A model generated the notes under the pieces. It was not told the origin of the DNA. It worked only from the letters and a program-made list of their open reading frames with translations, and did no database searches. Below, piece after piece: positions 8,319 to 17,750 of a stretch of 40,037 bases of DNA. Each line of letters begins with the position of its first letter. The first letter of the stretch is position 1. The stretch covers positions 1-40,037 of the forward strand of contig ONGM01000035.1 in the NCBI GenBank assembly GCA_900317365.1, in the 5' to 3' direction. Source of the DNA: an uncultured Planctomycetota bacterium. GTDB taxonomy: Bacteria > Planctomycetota > Planctomycetia > Pirellulales > Thermoguttaceae. The position numbers and the translations under genes were made by a program.

Positions 8319-9953
8319 TCACAAAAGTCTTCGAGCTTTGATTTCTAGGTATTTGTTAATGAGCGGCGCGGTCGCGTTTTCCGGAAAGACGTCGAGCGTG
8401 AGCGCGCCCTTCGATTCGAGCGTTAAAATCGTCTTGCGGCGCCATAATAGGATTTCGGCGGCGGCGCCGGCGCGGAAGAAGAGATCGTCCGGTTTCGTCG
8501 ACGCGTCTTCGTTCTGATCCCAAAGGATACGTTCGATTTCCTCGACCGGCTCGACTTCGCGGTACTGCTGTGAAAAGCGCGCGAGACGCTCGTTCCGATC
8601 GCTGCGCGCGCGCTCGTTGCGCTCAAACTCGTTAAACCGCTCGATCGCGTCGAAGAGAGAATGCTCGCGTAAAAAAACCGTCAGCGGAAGGTGCGCGCCG
8701 AGAAGGTTCGTCGCCGTCTGCTCAATTTGACTCGACGTCCGCTCGTCGAGCGTGTTCGTAATGAGCGCGACGAGAGATCGTTTCGTTACGTTCCGCTTTA
8801 AATAGGAAAACGCGCGGTCGTAACGCGATTCCACGCGATCCGGAAAAACGTCGAATACCGAGCGAATCAACGCGTTGATCTGCGCTCCCCCGCCGCGCGG
8901 AGACACAAACTTTTTCACGTTGTTCGAAAAAATCATGAATCCGACTTCGTCCCCTTGTTTGAGCGCGACGTACGCCAACGCGAGCGCCGTGTTCAACGCG
9001 TGGTCGAAAAGCGTTATCCCGTTCGACGCGTTCATCATCATTCGTCCGGCGTCGAGCGCGATTATGACTCGTTGATTGCGCGTCGACTGGAAATCGCGAA
9101 TCGTCAACTTATTGCGCCGCGCGGTCGCTTTCCAATCGATAAATTTGAATTGATCCCCGTGCGAATAGTCGCGCAATCGCTCAAATTCCTCGTCTTGACC
9201 GACCCGGCGCGTACGACGAACCCCGAGAAGAAAGAGTTGGCTTTTACGCGAAATCAACTCCATCTGCGTCAACTGACAGACGTTCGGGTAGACGCGAAAC
9301 GTGGACTTGCTCTCAAATCGTCGCATTTTCCGCCAGCATTTCAGCGGACTCGTAAATCGTGCGGAGATGAAGTCAAACTGAAATTCGCCGCGACGATTCC
9401 AGACGATCCGATACTCGAGAGTCTCTTGTGAGCGCGCCGCCAGCGTTCGGCGGTCGAAGAATGCGCGCGCGTCTTCCGTCGCGTAGACTTTGTTCTCGGC
9501 GGCGGTCGTTAGGTCGATTTGATCTTTAGAAGAAATGGCGACCGACCAAGGCGAAAAATCGTCGACGATTTCAAATTCAATCGGTTTTTCACTGCGGTTC
9601 TCAACGATAATCTGAACGTCGAGCGGCGATCCCAGCGACGCGATCGACTCCGCGACGCGACGCGCTGAAACGTCTTTCCCCATGCGATTGGCAAGGAAAA
9701 AATCGACGATAAGCGCGGCGACGACGCACGCGTCGACGGTCAGCGCGATCGCCGTCGTAACGACGATTCCGCCGAATAAAAAGTTGAATCCGAACCCCAA
9801 CGTCGGTAAGAGAAGCCAAAAAAGCGCGCGACGCGTCGGATAAACGTGAAAACAGAGACCCGATAGCAAAAACGGCGTCGCTATCCCGATCACTACAAGG
9901 TACAGGTTATATTCCCACAATAATCGCGCAAGAACAGCTAAATGTTCGAACAT
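8319..9953 (-). CDS. DUF58 domain membrane-anchored protein
   Basis: The 544-aa protein has two or three membrane segments in its first 90 residues, a beta-rich region (about 105-225), and then the DUF58 core with RRTRRVGQDEEFERLRDYS (247-265) and FIDWKATARR (271-280). A von Willebrand A-like strand (IALDAGRMM, 298-306) follows. DUF58 proteins usually work with MoxR AAA ATPases and transglutaminase-like proteins in cell-envelope or respiratory-complex maturation. None of those partners is in this window. It lies between the SEL1 gene terminator and the rhamnosidase gene. A second, separate DUF58 protein is encoded at 16215-17687. No obvious Shine-Dalgarno precedes the ATG. The family call is firm; the function is unknown. 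Confidence 0.88.
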   Translation of the reverse strand: MFEHLAVLARLLWEYNLYLVVIGIATPFLLSGLCFHVYPTRRALFWLLLPTLGFGFNFLFGGIVVTTAIALTVDACVVAALIVDFFLANRMGKDVSARRVAESIASLGSPLDVQIIVENRSEKPIEFEIVDDFSPWSVAISSKDQIDLTTAAENKVYATEDARAFFDRRTLAARSQETLEYRIVWNRRGEFQFDFISARFTSPLKCWRKMRRFESKSTFRVYPNVCQLTQMELISRKSQLFLLGVRRTRRVGQDEEFERLRDYSHGDQFKFIDWKATARRNKLTIRDFQSTRNQRVIIALDAGRMMMNASNGITLFDHALNTALALAYVALKQGDEVGFMIFSNNVKKFVSPRGGGAQINALIRSVFDVFPDRVESRYDRAFSYLKRNVTKRSLVALITNTLDERTSSQIEQTATNLLGAHLPLTVFLREHSLFDAIERFNEFERNERARSDRNERLARFSQQYREVEPVEEIERILWDQNEDASTKPDDLFFRAGAAAEILLWRRKTILTLESKGALTLDVFPENATAPLINKYLEIKARRLL

Positions 9954-9981
9954 CGAAATAACTCGCTCGCCTTAACGTAAA

Positions 9982-10016
9982 AATGACTTTGCGCCAAGCG
10001 TCGGCGCAAAGTCATT
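9982..10016 (-). terminator. Terminator after the SEL1-repeat gene
   Basis: A perfect 14-bp stem (AATGACTTTGCGCC with its exact complement, 7-nt loop) is followed on the minus strand by a TTTTTACG run. It lies 48 bp after the SEL1 stop codon and should end that transcript before the DUF58 gene. Confidence 0.8.
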
Positions 10017-10064
10017 GTAAACGAAAAGAAGTCCTACGTCAAAGGGCGACGAAAAAATGACGCC

Positions 10065-11114
10065 TTACTCTTGCGCAGTTTCGGCGTCGGCGCTCGAGTC
10101 GGCGCCTTCGCCGTCGGAAGATTCGCCCGCCTCTTCCGTCGTCGCCTCGGGATTCGGTCGACCGTATCCGGAAGAAACCGCGAACGGAACGCGCTCGACG
10201 ACGGAGTCAAGATTTGCGATCGCTCTTTGCGTGTGCGTGGCGAACTCGCGTCGAAGGTCTTCGGCCGCCTGAAACCCCTTCGCGTCCCCTAAGTATCCGG
10301 CGCGCTCATAAAGCTCGATCGCTTTTGTAACGTCCTTCGGCGTTCCGACGCCCAATTCGTAGTATACCGCAAGGCGCGTAATCGCCGAAACGACGTTCTG
10401 CTCGGCGGCGCGCTCGTAAAGTTCGAACGCCTTCGTGAAGTCTTGTGCGACCCCAAGGCCAAGCTGATACGCATAGGCGAGGTTGCACAAGCCCGTGCCG
10501 ATTCCCGCTTCCGCCGCAGGGATCAAGAGTTCGATCGCCTTGTCGTAATCGAGCGCGACGCCTTTGCCCTGCTGATAGCACCACGCAAGGTTGACGTTGG
10601 CTTCCAACAGCCCCATATCGCTCGCCTTTTGATACGCCTCGACCGACTTCTCGGGATCCGCTTCGAGCCCGACGCCGAACTGATAGCAGTATCCGAGACA
10701 ATTGAGCGCCGAAGCCAGCCCGCCGGCCGCCGCTTTGCGAAACCACATGACCGCAGTTTGAGGACTCGCCGCAACGCCGTCGCCGTGCAAATACGCCATG
10801 CCGAGGTTGTTCTGCGCGTTCGAATCGCCAAGTTTCGCGCCTTTACGGAACCATCGAACCGCTTCGCTCGCGTCCCGTTTACCCGCCGCGCCGCTCTCGT
10901 ACGCGAGCCCGAGATTGTTCATCGCGGCGCCGCTGCCCTTCTGAGCGGCGCGTAAAAAAAGATCCAAAGCCTTCTTCGGGTTTTTGGGCGCTCCCGACGT
11001 CCCGGTCAGATAGAGTTCGCCAAGCCTACGCAGATCTTCGGCGGCGCCCGATTTCGCTTTGCGCTTTAGTTCCTCAAACTTGTTCCCTTCACGATTATCC
11101 AAACTTTCAGACAT
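10065..11114 (-). CDS. SEL1-like (TPR-type) repeat protein
   Basis: The 349-aa protein is built from about eight or nine 36-residue SEL1-like repeats. Examples are DAMNNLGLAY-type helices: GAAMNNLGLAYESG, SNAQNNLGMAYLHGDGV, ASALNCLGYCYQFGVG, LEANVNLAWCYQQGKGV and GTGLCNLAYAYQLGLGV. There is no signal peptide or membrane segment, so it is probably cytosolic. The last 60 residues form an acidic, Ser/Ala/Glu-rich tail. Such repeats are protein-interaction scaffolds, and the partner cannot be deduced. GGAG lies ten bases before the ATG. It is downstream of glyA, separated by a hairpin, and followed by its own strong terminator, so it is probably expressed alone. Confidence 0.88.
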   Translation of the reverse strand: MSESLDNREGNKFEELKRKAKSGAAEDLRRLGELYLTGTSGAPKNPKKALDLFLRAAQKGSGAAMNNLGLAYESGAAGKRDASEAVRWFRKGAKLGDSNAQNNLGMAYLHGDGVAASPQTAVMWFRKAAAGGLASALNCLGYCYQFGVGLEADPEKSVEAYQKASDMGLLEANVNLAWCYQQGKGVALDYDKAIELLIPAAEAGIGTGLCNLAYAYQLGLGVAQDFTKAFELYERAAEQNVVSAITRLAVYYELGVGTPKDVTKAIELYERAGYLGDAKGFQAAEDLRREFATHTQRAIANLDSVVERVPFAVSSGYGRPNPEATTEEAGESSDGEGADSSADAETAQE

Positions 11115-11140
11115 TGCAATGATTCTCCAAAAGAAAATTC

Positions 11141-11172
11141 AGATCGGCGCTCGAAAAATCAAGCGCCGATTT
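11141..11172 (-). terminator. Hairpin terminator after glyA
   Basis: The stem ATCGGCGCT / AGCGCCGAT (11143-11151, 11162-11170) has a 10-nt A-rich loop. On the minus strand, a T-rich but imperfect stretch (CTGAATTTTCTTTT) follows. It lies 41 bp past the glyA stop codon. Confidence 0.55.
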
Positions 11173-11212
11173 TATTAATAGACACGCGCGTCGACGCGCT
11201 CCGAACAAGATC

Positions 11213-12517
11213 CTATTCCGTAATGCCGGGGAACGTAAACTTACCGCAGAACTCGGCGATTTCCGCGCGAATCGTCGGCGCGACCGAGTCGATATCGTTG
11301 ATGTTGCGGCACACGCGGTCGATCCAAGCCGCGACCTGCTTCATATCCGCCTCTTTCATACCGGCGCTCGTCAACGCCGCCGTGCCGAGTCGCACGCCGC
11401 TCGTCTTAAACGGCGAACGCGTGTCGCCGGGCACCATATTAAAGTTGGCGATGATTCCGCACTTCGCGAGCGCTTGCGACGCGTCCTTACCGGTAAAGTC
11501 TTCCTTGCGGAAATCGAGGAGGAAGAGGTGCGTTTCCGTTCCGCCGCCGGCGATCGGACGTCCGAGCGCTTCCAGTTCCGCGCAGAGCGCTTGAGCGTTC
11601 TTAACAATTTGTGCGCCGTACGCTTTGAACTCCGCCGTTTGCGCGTATTTAAACGCCGTCGCCATACCGGCGATCGCGTGAAGGTGCGGTCCGCCTTGCA
11701 ACGTCGGAAAGACCGCGCGGTCGATCAATTGCGCCAGGTTCCACTTGCTCTCCGGATGGTACTTCTCGTGATAGCGATCTTCGAGCTTCGACATAATGAA
11801 ACCGGCGCGCGGTCCGCGAAGCATCTTGTGCGCCGTGCTTGTTACGACGTCGCAATAGGGAACCGGGTCCGGATGAACGCCGGCGATAATAAGCGCGTTG
11901 ATATGAGCGATATCCGCGACCAGGTACGCGCCGACTTCTTCCGCGATTTCCGCGAACGCCGCGTAATCCAATTTGAACGGGTAGGCGCTCATACCGACCC
12001 AAATCATCTTCGGACGTTCGTTGAGCGCGATTTGTCGAACTTCCGCCATATCGAGTCGTCCGGTCTCTTGATTCGGGCGATAGGGGATCTGCACGTAGTC
12101 TTTACCGGAGAAGCTAACCTTCCATCCGTGGGTGAGGTGTCCGCCGTCGGAGACGGGAACGCCCATGATTTTATCGCCGTTATTAAGTAGGGCGCGATAG
12201 ACGGCGCTATTCGCCGGCGATCCGGAATAGGGCTGGACGTTCATGTGTTCGCATCCGAAAAGCTCTTTTCCGCGAGCGATCGCGAGGTTTTCCAACGCGT
12301 CGGCGAACTCGTTGCCTTCATAGTACCGCGCGCCGGGGTAACCTTCGGCGTACTTATTCGTGAAAACGGATCCGCAGGCTTCCAAAACGTCGAAAGAGGC
12401 GTAGCTTTCGGACGCGATCATTTTCAGCGTCGTTCGTTCCATTTTCGCCTGACTTTGGATAAGCTCGTAAACTTCGGGATCGTTTGCTTTCAGATGAGAG
12501 TATCGTTCAACGGACAT
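11213..12517 (-). CDS. glyA: Serine hydroxymethyltransferase
   Basis: This 434-aa PLP enzyme interconverts serine and glycine with tetrahydrofolate and is the main one-carbon source. The sequence contains NKYAEGYPGARYYEG, the NVQPYSGSPAN substrate-binding segment, and the DIAHINALI strand where the family usually has DMAHIAGL. The PLP lysine K231 sits in VVTSTAHKMLRGPRAGF, and SGVRLGTAALTSAGM lies near the C-terminus. The length is normal for the bacterial enzyme. The start is the only ATG fitting the conserved N-terminus. AAAGG lies 13 bases upstream and AGGAG about 20, which is rather far. It is divergent from the DUF4091 gene and closed by a hairpin. Confidence 0.96.
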   Translation of the reverse strand: MSVERYSHLKANDPEVYELIQSQAKMERTTLKMIASESYASFDVLEACGSVFTNKYAEGYPGARYYEGNEFADALENLAIARGKELFGCEHMNVQPYSGSPANSAVYRALLNNGDKIMGVPVSDGGHLTHGWKVSFSGKDYVQIPYRPNQETGRLDMAEVRQIALNERPKMIWVGMSAYPFKLDYAAFAEIAEEVGAYLVADIAHINALIIAGVHPDPVPYCDVVTSTAHKMLRGPRAGFIMSKLEDRYHEKYHPESKWNLAQLIDRAVFPTLQGGPHLHAIAGMATAFKYAQTAEFKAYGAQIVKNAQALCAELEALGRPIAGGGTETHLFLLDFRKEDFTGKDASQALAKCGIIANFNMVPGDTRSPFKTSGVRLGTAALTSAGMKEADMKQVAAWIDRVCRNINDIDSVAPTIRAEIAEFCGKFTFPGITE

Positions 12518-12668
12518 GAGGCACAGACCTTTCTTCTCCTACTGAGACGCCCTTATTGCTAAGTTGAGACCTTTGACGAATCGAGTCGACGACCGCAACC
12601 GCGAACTCGAAACAACGCTCGTCTCGCATTGTAAATCAAACGACAAAAAGAGCGAGGGGGGGCGCGTC

Positions 12669-12697
12669 TTGTAAATCGAATAAAGAGGTCGTAAAAT
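12669..12697 (+). promoter_or_regulatory. Sigma-70-type promoter for the DUF4091 gene
   Basis: TTGTAA (12669-12674) and TAAAAT (12692-12697) are 17 bp apart. Transcription should begin around 12704, downstream of the in-frame ATG at 12698. The correct start codon is therefore the later ATG at 12755. A second TTGTAAATC copy lies at about 12631. Confidence 0.6.
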
Positions 12698-12754
12698 ATG
12701 ATCGTACTCACAAAGGCGGTCGACAGTTACCGCATCACGACGGAGATTTTCACC

Positions 12755-14728
12755 ATGAAACAGAAATCTTTTTTGACGCCGTTCGCAATTGCGGCGATCC
12801 TTTGCGCGACGTCGGCGATCGGCGCGGCTGAGCGGACAATCTCAGCGTGGCAAGTCGACGCGTGCGAAAAAGTCTTTTCCGACGCGCTCCCTCCTTCCGA
12901 CGTCGGCGCGCCGCAAATCGTAGCCTCTGCGGCGACGAACGAATACGAATCGGCGCAGCTCGCGGTGCGCTCCTCTGCGGACGTCGACGCCGCGTCCGCC
13001 TCCGTCTCCGACCTCGCGCAAATCGACGGCGACGCTAAAATCCCCGCGAAAAACGCGCGCGTTCGCGTCGTCGGAACGATTCCGATCGGTCATAATACCC
13101 CGCTCGCCGAGCCGATCGTTACGCGCAAAGCCCCGTGCGACATGCCCGACGTCCTCTACGAAACGCAAACGTTCGATCTGAAGGCGAACGAGTCGAAAAG
13201 TCTGTGGATCACGTTTTACGTTCCGCAAGACGTTCCGGCCGGCGTCTATGAAGGCGAACTAACGCTTTCCGTCGGGGAAGAGACGACGGCGATTCCGATC
13301 AAATTGGAAGTCTTCCCATTCGCGCTTCCATCCGAACGCCACCTGTTCATGACGAACTGGTGGTCCCCAGGCAACATTGCGAATTGGCACAAACTCGATA
13401 GGTGGACGGATCCGTATTGGGAAATATTGGATCATTACTTCGCCGATATGGCGGAACACCGCCAAAACGTGATTTTCACGCCGTGGAGCGTGTCGCCGAA
13501 CGATCTTGTCCTCGCGACGCTTCAATCCGACGGAACTTGGAGCTTCGATCTCTCGCGACTGGAAAAACTTTTAGATCTCGCTCATAAAAACGGCGTCGAC
13601 GAACGAATTGAACTCAGTCATATCGGCAATATTGATCGCGTCAATCACGTCGTTCGCTATGAAGTCGCCACGATCTACGACGAAAAGACAAAAGAATGGC
13701 GAGCGTCAAGTGTTGACGAATGGCTGGAACCGTGCTTGAAGGCGATTTGCAACCTTCTCCGCGAACGCGGGGCCTTCGATCGGGCGATGATTCACATTGC
13801 CGACGAGCCGTACATTCTCGATAACGAATCATGGCGCGAAGCGTCCGAACGCGTCCACAAAATCGAGCCGAATCTGAAACGGATCGACGCGATCGAAACG
13901 ATCAATTTCACCAATCGTCTGGAAGTGTGGGTTCCGAAACTCTCCCACTTCGACCGCTGGCGATCCGCGTTTGAACAGCGTCGCGGACAAGGCGAATTTT
14001 GGTATTACATCTGCTGTCATCCGTTCGGGGTCGCATATCCGAATCGATTTATGGATTTGCCGGGAGCGCGCGTTCGAACCTTACACTGGCTCAACTATTC
14101 CGAATCGCTCGTCGGTTATCTGCATTGGGGCTACAACTACTGGCGCGGCGATCCCTTTGGTCCGCCGACGACCGACTACGGCCCCGGCGACACGCACTGC
14201 GTTTATCCCGGCGACGGCGGTCCGCTCGACTCCATACGTTGGGAACTGCAACGCGAGAGCGTCGAGGATTACGAATACCTGAAGTTGCTCGAAGCCTCCG
14301 TCGCGAAGATCAAAGCGGAAAAGGATCCGGAGAAAGGCTGGTTCATCGATCCGCGCGCTCGCTCCATGGAATTGGCGCGCCGCGTCGTTCCCGATTTAAA
14401 ACGCGCGACGATCGATTTCAACGTGATCAACGCGACTCGCCGCGAACTCGCAAATGAAATCGCCGCGACGACCGGTCCGGTCAAACTTGTCGTGCAAACG
14501 TTCCCCGAAGACGGATCGACGACGGCGCTCGGCCCCGCGTTGCACGAACTCTACGGCTCGGTCGCGCCCGGCGCGCTCGTTACGATCAACGGCGAAAGTC
14601 AATCTGTTTCTGAAGACGGGTTCTTTAAGAAGCAACTCAACTTCGGAGCCGGAACTCACGTCGTGGAAATCGTCGCTTCCTTAAACGGTCAAACGGCGAA
14701 AACGACGCGAACGTTCGTCGTCGAATAA
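12755..14728 (+). CDS. Secreted DUF4091 / GH123-like glycoside hydrolase
   Basis: I start this 657-aa protein at 12755 because GGAG lies nine bases upstream and a signal peptide (MKQKSFLTPFAIAAILCATS) begins there. The in-frame ATG at 12698 precedes the expected transcription start. After the signal come a beta-sandwich domain, a TIM-barrel-like region (LFMTNWWSPGNIANWHKLD, NVIFTPWS) and MIHIADEPY with Asp350-Glu351, which matches the paired acidic residues of GH123 N-acetyl-beta-galactosaminidases. The DUF4091 signature (YLHWGYNYWRGDPF, ESVEDYEYLKLLEA) follows, then a C-terminal Ig-like module of about 80 residues. It probably acts on amino-sugar glycans outside the cytoplasm; the substrate is inferred from family only. 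It is convergent with the acyltransferase gene at a strong terminator. Confidence 0.87.
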   Translation: MKQKSFLTPFAIAAILCATSAIGAAERTISAWQVDACEKVFSDALPPSDVGAPQIVASAATNEYESAQLAVRSSADVDAASASVSDLAQIDGDAKIPAKNARVRVVGTIPIGHNTPLAEPIVTRKAPCDMPDVLYETQTFDLKANESKSLWITFYVPQDVPAGVYEGELTLSVGEETTAIPIKLEVFPFALPSERHLFMTNWWSPGNIANWHKLDRWTDPYWEILDHYFADMAEHRQNVIFTPWSVSPNDLVLATLQSDGTWSFDLSRLEKLLDLAHKNGVDERIELSHIGNIDRVNHVVRYEVATIYDEKTKEWRASSVDEWLEPCLKAICNLLRERGAFDRAMIHIADEPYILDNESWREASERVHKIEPNLKRIDAIETINFTNRLEVWVPKLSHFDRWRSAFEQRRGQGEFWYYICCHPFGVAYPNRFMDLPGARVRTLHWLNYSESLVGYLHWGYNYWRGDPFGPPTTDYGPGDTHCVYPGDGGPLDSIRWELQRESVEDYEYLKLLEASVAKIKAEKDPEKGWFIDPRARSMELARRVVPDLKRATIDFNVINATRRELANEIAATTGPVKLVVQTFPEDGSTTALGPALHELYGSVAPGALVTINGESQSVSEDGFFKKQLNFGAGTHVVEIVASLNGQTAKTTRTFVVE

Positions 14729-14762
14729 CGACGTCCCTCAAAAGAGCGACCGGCGCTATAAG

Positions 14763-14801
14763 AAAACAGCCTTCGACTCCGCGCGACTCGAAGGCTGTTT
14801 T
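14763..14801. terminator. Bidirectional terminator
   Basis: A perfect 14-bp stem (AAAACAGCCTTCGA with its complement, 11-nt loop) has A/T runs on both flanks. It lies midway between the convergent DUF4091 and acyltransferase stop codons and can serve both. Confidence 0.8.
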
Positions 14802-14824
14802 TACGTCGATAAGCGGTTCGTGCG

Positions 14825-16183
14825 TTAAAGAAGCCCGTCAAACATCACGTCTTTAAAAATCTCGTTGAAGCGTTCGGCGTCCTCATGACTGATAATGCGC
14901 GAATCGTAATGTAGGCAGAGACTTAATTGTCCGGCGTACGTGTGCGCCGCAACGGCGGTCGCCGTCTTATGACGAATCGGCGATTTCGACACGACGTCTT
15001 CCAGGACGCTTTCGCCGAGGACAATGCGTCCGAATTCGTCGCGCGGCGCCGGAAACGCGTCAAAAATTTTGCCAAGATTCGTAAACACGGACGTCGCGCG
15101 ACACGTCGGAAATCGCAAAAAGAACCGCAAGGACCCCGGCGCGCACCGAAGAACCCTCAAAACGAGGAGAAAGACGTACCGCTGATCCGTTCTCTTAACC
15201 CAATTCATTTCGTCGGCGACGCCGCGCACAATCTCTTCGCGCGAACGACGAAGACTGCGACGGTCGCGATCGAGAAAGACCGTAGAAACGACGTTGCAAC
15301 ACGACATATTGGAGCGGTCGAAAGTCGTCGCTTTGCGCATATTGATCGGCGCCATAACGCGCAACTTTCCGCGTCGCGCGTCGTGCCGAACCTCCGTCAA
15401 CCAACGTTCGAGCGCCGCGAAATAATCGCCGAGCGCCAAATCGTTTAACGTTACGCCGAGCGATTTGGCGCGACGAACGTACGCCGTCGTTTCCTCGCGC
15501 GAAAGCGTTAGCGTACGAATGAACGGACGATCCCGTTCAAGCGTTACGCGACCGCGCGGCGGCGGCGTTACGAGCGCCCGAGGATAGACCCCGATATGCT
15601 GCCACGTCGTCTTCCACGTGTTGAAATAGTTCTTCAGATAGCTCTTAAAAGACCACCCGATCTCGTTTCGTAAGGAAAAACGCGTCAACTCGACTTCCGG
15701 CAACTTGACGTCGGCGCTGATCGAACCGATTTTTTGCCCGTATATGGTCAACGCGTCGGAAACGAAGAAGAGCATGCCCATACCGTCGGCGACCGCGTGA
15801 TGGAAGTGAAAATAGAGACGCGTCCAATTCTCGCGCTTTGACTCCACGACGTAGATTCGCAAGCCCGGTCCTTTTAAGAGATCGACGCGCGTCAGCGTCG
15901 GATAGCCTGCGGAATTGAATATCGACGGATTCGCGTCGTAATCCCAGCGCGTAATCGTCGGCGGCTCGTCGGACGGCTCCCAACGAAATCGGAGTCCTTT
16001 GCGAACCGCGCGCGAAGAAAGAAGCGGATGACGTTCCAACGCGCGCTCGAACGCTTCGCGCGTCAACGCCGCGTCTAAAATTCCGGAAAATTTTAAGAGC
16101 AAGACCGGATCCATCGGATATTCCGGCGTGTCGTCGAGGAGCATATACTCTTCAAAAAGAGCCAATGGAACGCCAGCCTGCAT
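14825..16183 (-). CDS. WS/DGAT-like (condensation-fold) acyltransferase
   Basis: The protein resembles the wax ester synthase/diacylglycerol acyltransferase and condensation-domain superfamily. HHAVADG at residues 128-134 is the HHxxxDG active-site motif, and LNDLALGDYFAAL is the second conserved segment. I choose the ATG at 16183 (452 aa). The longer frame, from 16300, would overlap the upstream DUF58 gene by 86 bp and adds an unconserved basic extension. GAGGCGAG precedes the chosen start. Members esterify alcohols or diacylglycerol with acyl-CoA, or transfer other acyl groups; which reaction applies is unclear. It is the last gene of a minus-strand run after DUF58, with a 31-bp gap, and ends at a bidirectional terminator. 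It may act on envelope lipids, by inference. Confidence 0.75.
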   Translation of the reverse strand: MQAGVPLALFEEYMLLDDTPEYPMDPVLLLKFSGILDAALTREAFERALERHPLLSSRAVRKGLRFRWEPSDEPPTITRWDYDANPSIFNSAGYPTLTRVDLLKGPGLRIYVVESKRENWTRLYFHFHHAVADGMGMLFFVSDALTIYGQKIGSISADVKLPEVELTRFSLRNEIGWSFKSYLKNYFNTWKTTWQHIGVYPRALVTPPPRGRVTLERDRPFIRTLTLSREETTAYVRRAKSLGVTLNDLALGDYFAALERWLTEVRHDARRGKLRVMAPINMRKATTFDRSNMSCCNVVSTVFLDRDRRSLRRSREEIVRGVADEMNWVKRTDQRYVFLLVLRVLRCAPGSLRFFLRFPTCRATSVFTNLGKIFDAFPAPRDEFGRIVLGESVLEDVVSKSPIRHKTATAVAAHTYAGQLSLCLHYDSRIISHEDAERFNEIFKDVMFDGLL

Positions 16184-16214
16184 AATCTCGCCTCGTCGCG
16201 ACCGACGACCCAAC

Positions 16215-17687
16215 TTAGGACGAGGCGCGCTCCTCCGTTGCGTCGTCGGACGACTCAAATTGAAAAATACTGTCAAAAAAATCGGATGAAACGTCGACAA
16301 AACGCACGCGCTCGTCGCAAACGGACAAACCGTCGGAATCTTTTAAACGTTCCGGACTCACGGGTCCGAGCGACACGACGACAAATTGCGCTTCGCGCGC
16401 GTTGCGCTCCGTCGCTGCGGCAAGGAGCTCGTTGAGACGATCGACCCGCGTTTGGCGCGCAAACGCAAGTCGCGTCATAACGCGGCGAACCGACCCGCGA
16501 GCAAGAACTTCGTTCCATTCGCCAAGCGTCGACTCGCGCTCGTCGGACTCCGAATCGTCGCGCTCGTCGGCGTTCATTGCAAATTCAACGCGCGCGTCCG
16601 CCGCAGACCATCGACTCGCGATCGTAGCGACGAAGGAAACCGCCTTCTCGACGTTCGTCGCAAGCGCCGCAGGATCGTTGGAATCGTCCGGCGCGAACAA
16701 ATCGAGCAAAACGACCAACGCGCGCGTCTGACGCCGCGCAAATTCGCGCGTTTGCAACCGCTCGCGTTTCGCCGTCGCCCGCCATGCGATCGCGTTCTTC
16801 GAGTCGCCGACGCGCCAATCGCGAATCGCGATCGTCTCGTCCGGCACGCGCGACGTCCGACTCGTCGCGACGCTCGCTTCCTGAATCGCTCCGGAAAGAC
16901 GCGTCTCCCAATCTTCGGCGAGAACGCCCGATCGCGGAAATACGACGATCTCCGCCGGCGACGCCACCTCTAAGCTACTCCGGAAAAATCCGCACGGAAA
17001 GCGCGTCGACACGGTCAGCGCGCGCAACTTGCGACGACCGCGACGCGTTATCACGCCGACGTAATATTCGCGTATCTTGTCCGCTCGTTTCGCCATTGGG
17101 AAATACACGACCGGCGAATCCGTCGAAACGCCGTCCGTACGCGCGTCGGAAACGGAACGCTCGTCCTTGGTTTTATCGACTGACGAGCCGCGCCGCCTTA
17201 TATTTTTTTTCTCTTTTCTTCGTTTCTCTAATAAACTCGACGCGTCGCGCCGTTTCGACTCGACCGACCCCGAACCGCCGACAAGCGACGACTCCGGCTC
17301 CCATTCGTCCTCGACGACGATCGCCCAAGACGACGCGCGACATTTCGTCGCGTCGAGCTCGATTTCCACATAAAAAGGCTCGCCGACGTAAATCGAATCG
17401 GGCAACTTACGACTGACGCGCAAATTGCGCAACGAGCGGGCGCCCCAGAAATAGTCCAGTACGAGAAATCCGACGAACATGGCGCCGAGCGCTAAAAGCA
17501 AATTGACGCCGCGCGCCGCCGCGCTAAACACAAGGAGTCCCCCGACCGCAACAAGAGCGAAACCGTCCTGACAAAGAACCGTTTCTATCTTCTTTTCCTT
17601 TTCCTTAGGCGAATCGTTTTTTCGCCGCTTCGGGAAAATCGAGCGCTCTCGGAAATATGCGGCAAACTTGGAGAAGAGTCGTTTCAC
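16215..17687 (-). CDS. DUF58 domain membrane-anchored protein (second copy)
   Basis: The 490-aa protein starts with a basic cytosolic stretch, followed by two membrane helices (about 42-58 and 62-80) and a beta-domain (RVSRKLPDSIYVGEPFYVEI). The DUF58 core is TSRTSRVPDETIAIRDWR (276-293) with AIAWRATAKR. A vWA-like strand ALVVLLDLFAPDD follows, beginning near residue 323. Between the beta strands there is a long, highly charged Ser/Arg/Lys/Asp-rich insertion (about 135-195) absent from the other DUF58 protein in the window. It shares little identity with that copy outside the core, so they are not a recent duplication. It sits between a nucleosidase-fold gene and an acyltransferase gene in an apparent operon. 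No MoxR partner is present. Function is unknown. Confidence 0.85.
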   Translation of the reverse strand: MKRLFSKFAAYFRERSIFPKRRKNDSPKEKEKKIETVLCQDGFALVAVGGLLVFSAAARGVNLLLALGAMFVGFLVLDYFWGARSLRNLRVSRKLPDSIYVGEPFYVEIELDATKCRASSWAIVVEDEWEPESSLVGGSGSVESKRRDASSLLEKRRKEKKNIRRRGSSVDKTKDERSVSDARTDGVSTDSPVVYFPMAKRADKIREYYVGVITRRGRRKLRALTVSTRFPCGFFRSSLEVASPAEIVVFPRSGVLAEDWETRLSGAIQEASVATSRTSRVPDETIAIRDWRVGDSKNAIAWRATAKRERLQTREFARRQTRALVVLLDLFAPDDSNDPAALATNVEKAVSFVATIASRWSAADARVEFAMNADERDDSESDERESTLGEWNEVLARGSVRRVMTRLAFARQTRVDRLNELLAAATERNAREAQFVVVSLGPVSPERLKDSDGLSVCDERVRFVDVSSDFFDSIFQFESSDDATEERASS

Positions 17688-17750
17688 GTTGGAGCTCCAA
17701 AGAACGGCGTCGTCAAGGCGACGTAACGGCTAATGTAAGGCGATCTGAAA

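Noticed and set aside
16184..16300. Longer N-terminus of the WS/DGAT-like protein
   Set aside because: It would overlap the upstream DUF58 gene by 86 bp and adds an unconserved basic segment. A good start with a Shine-Dalgarno lies at 16183.
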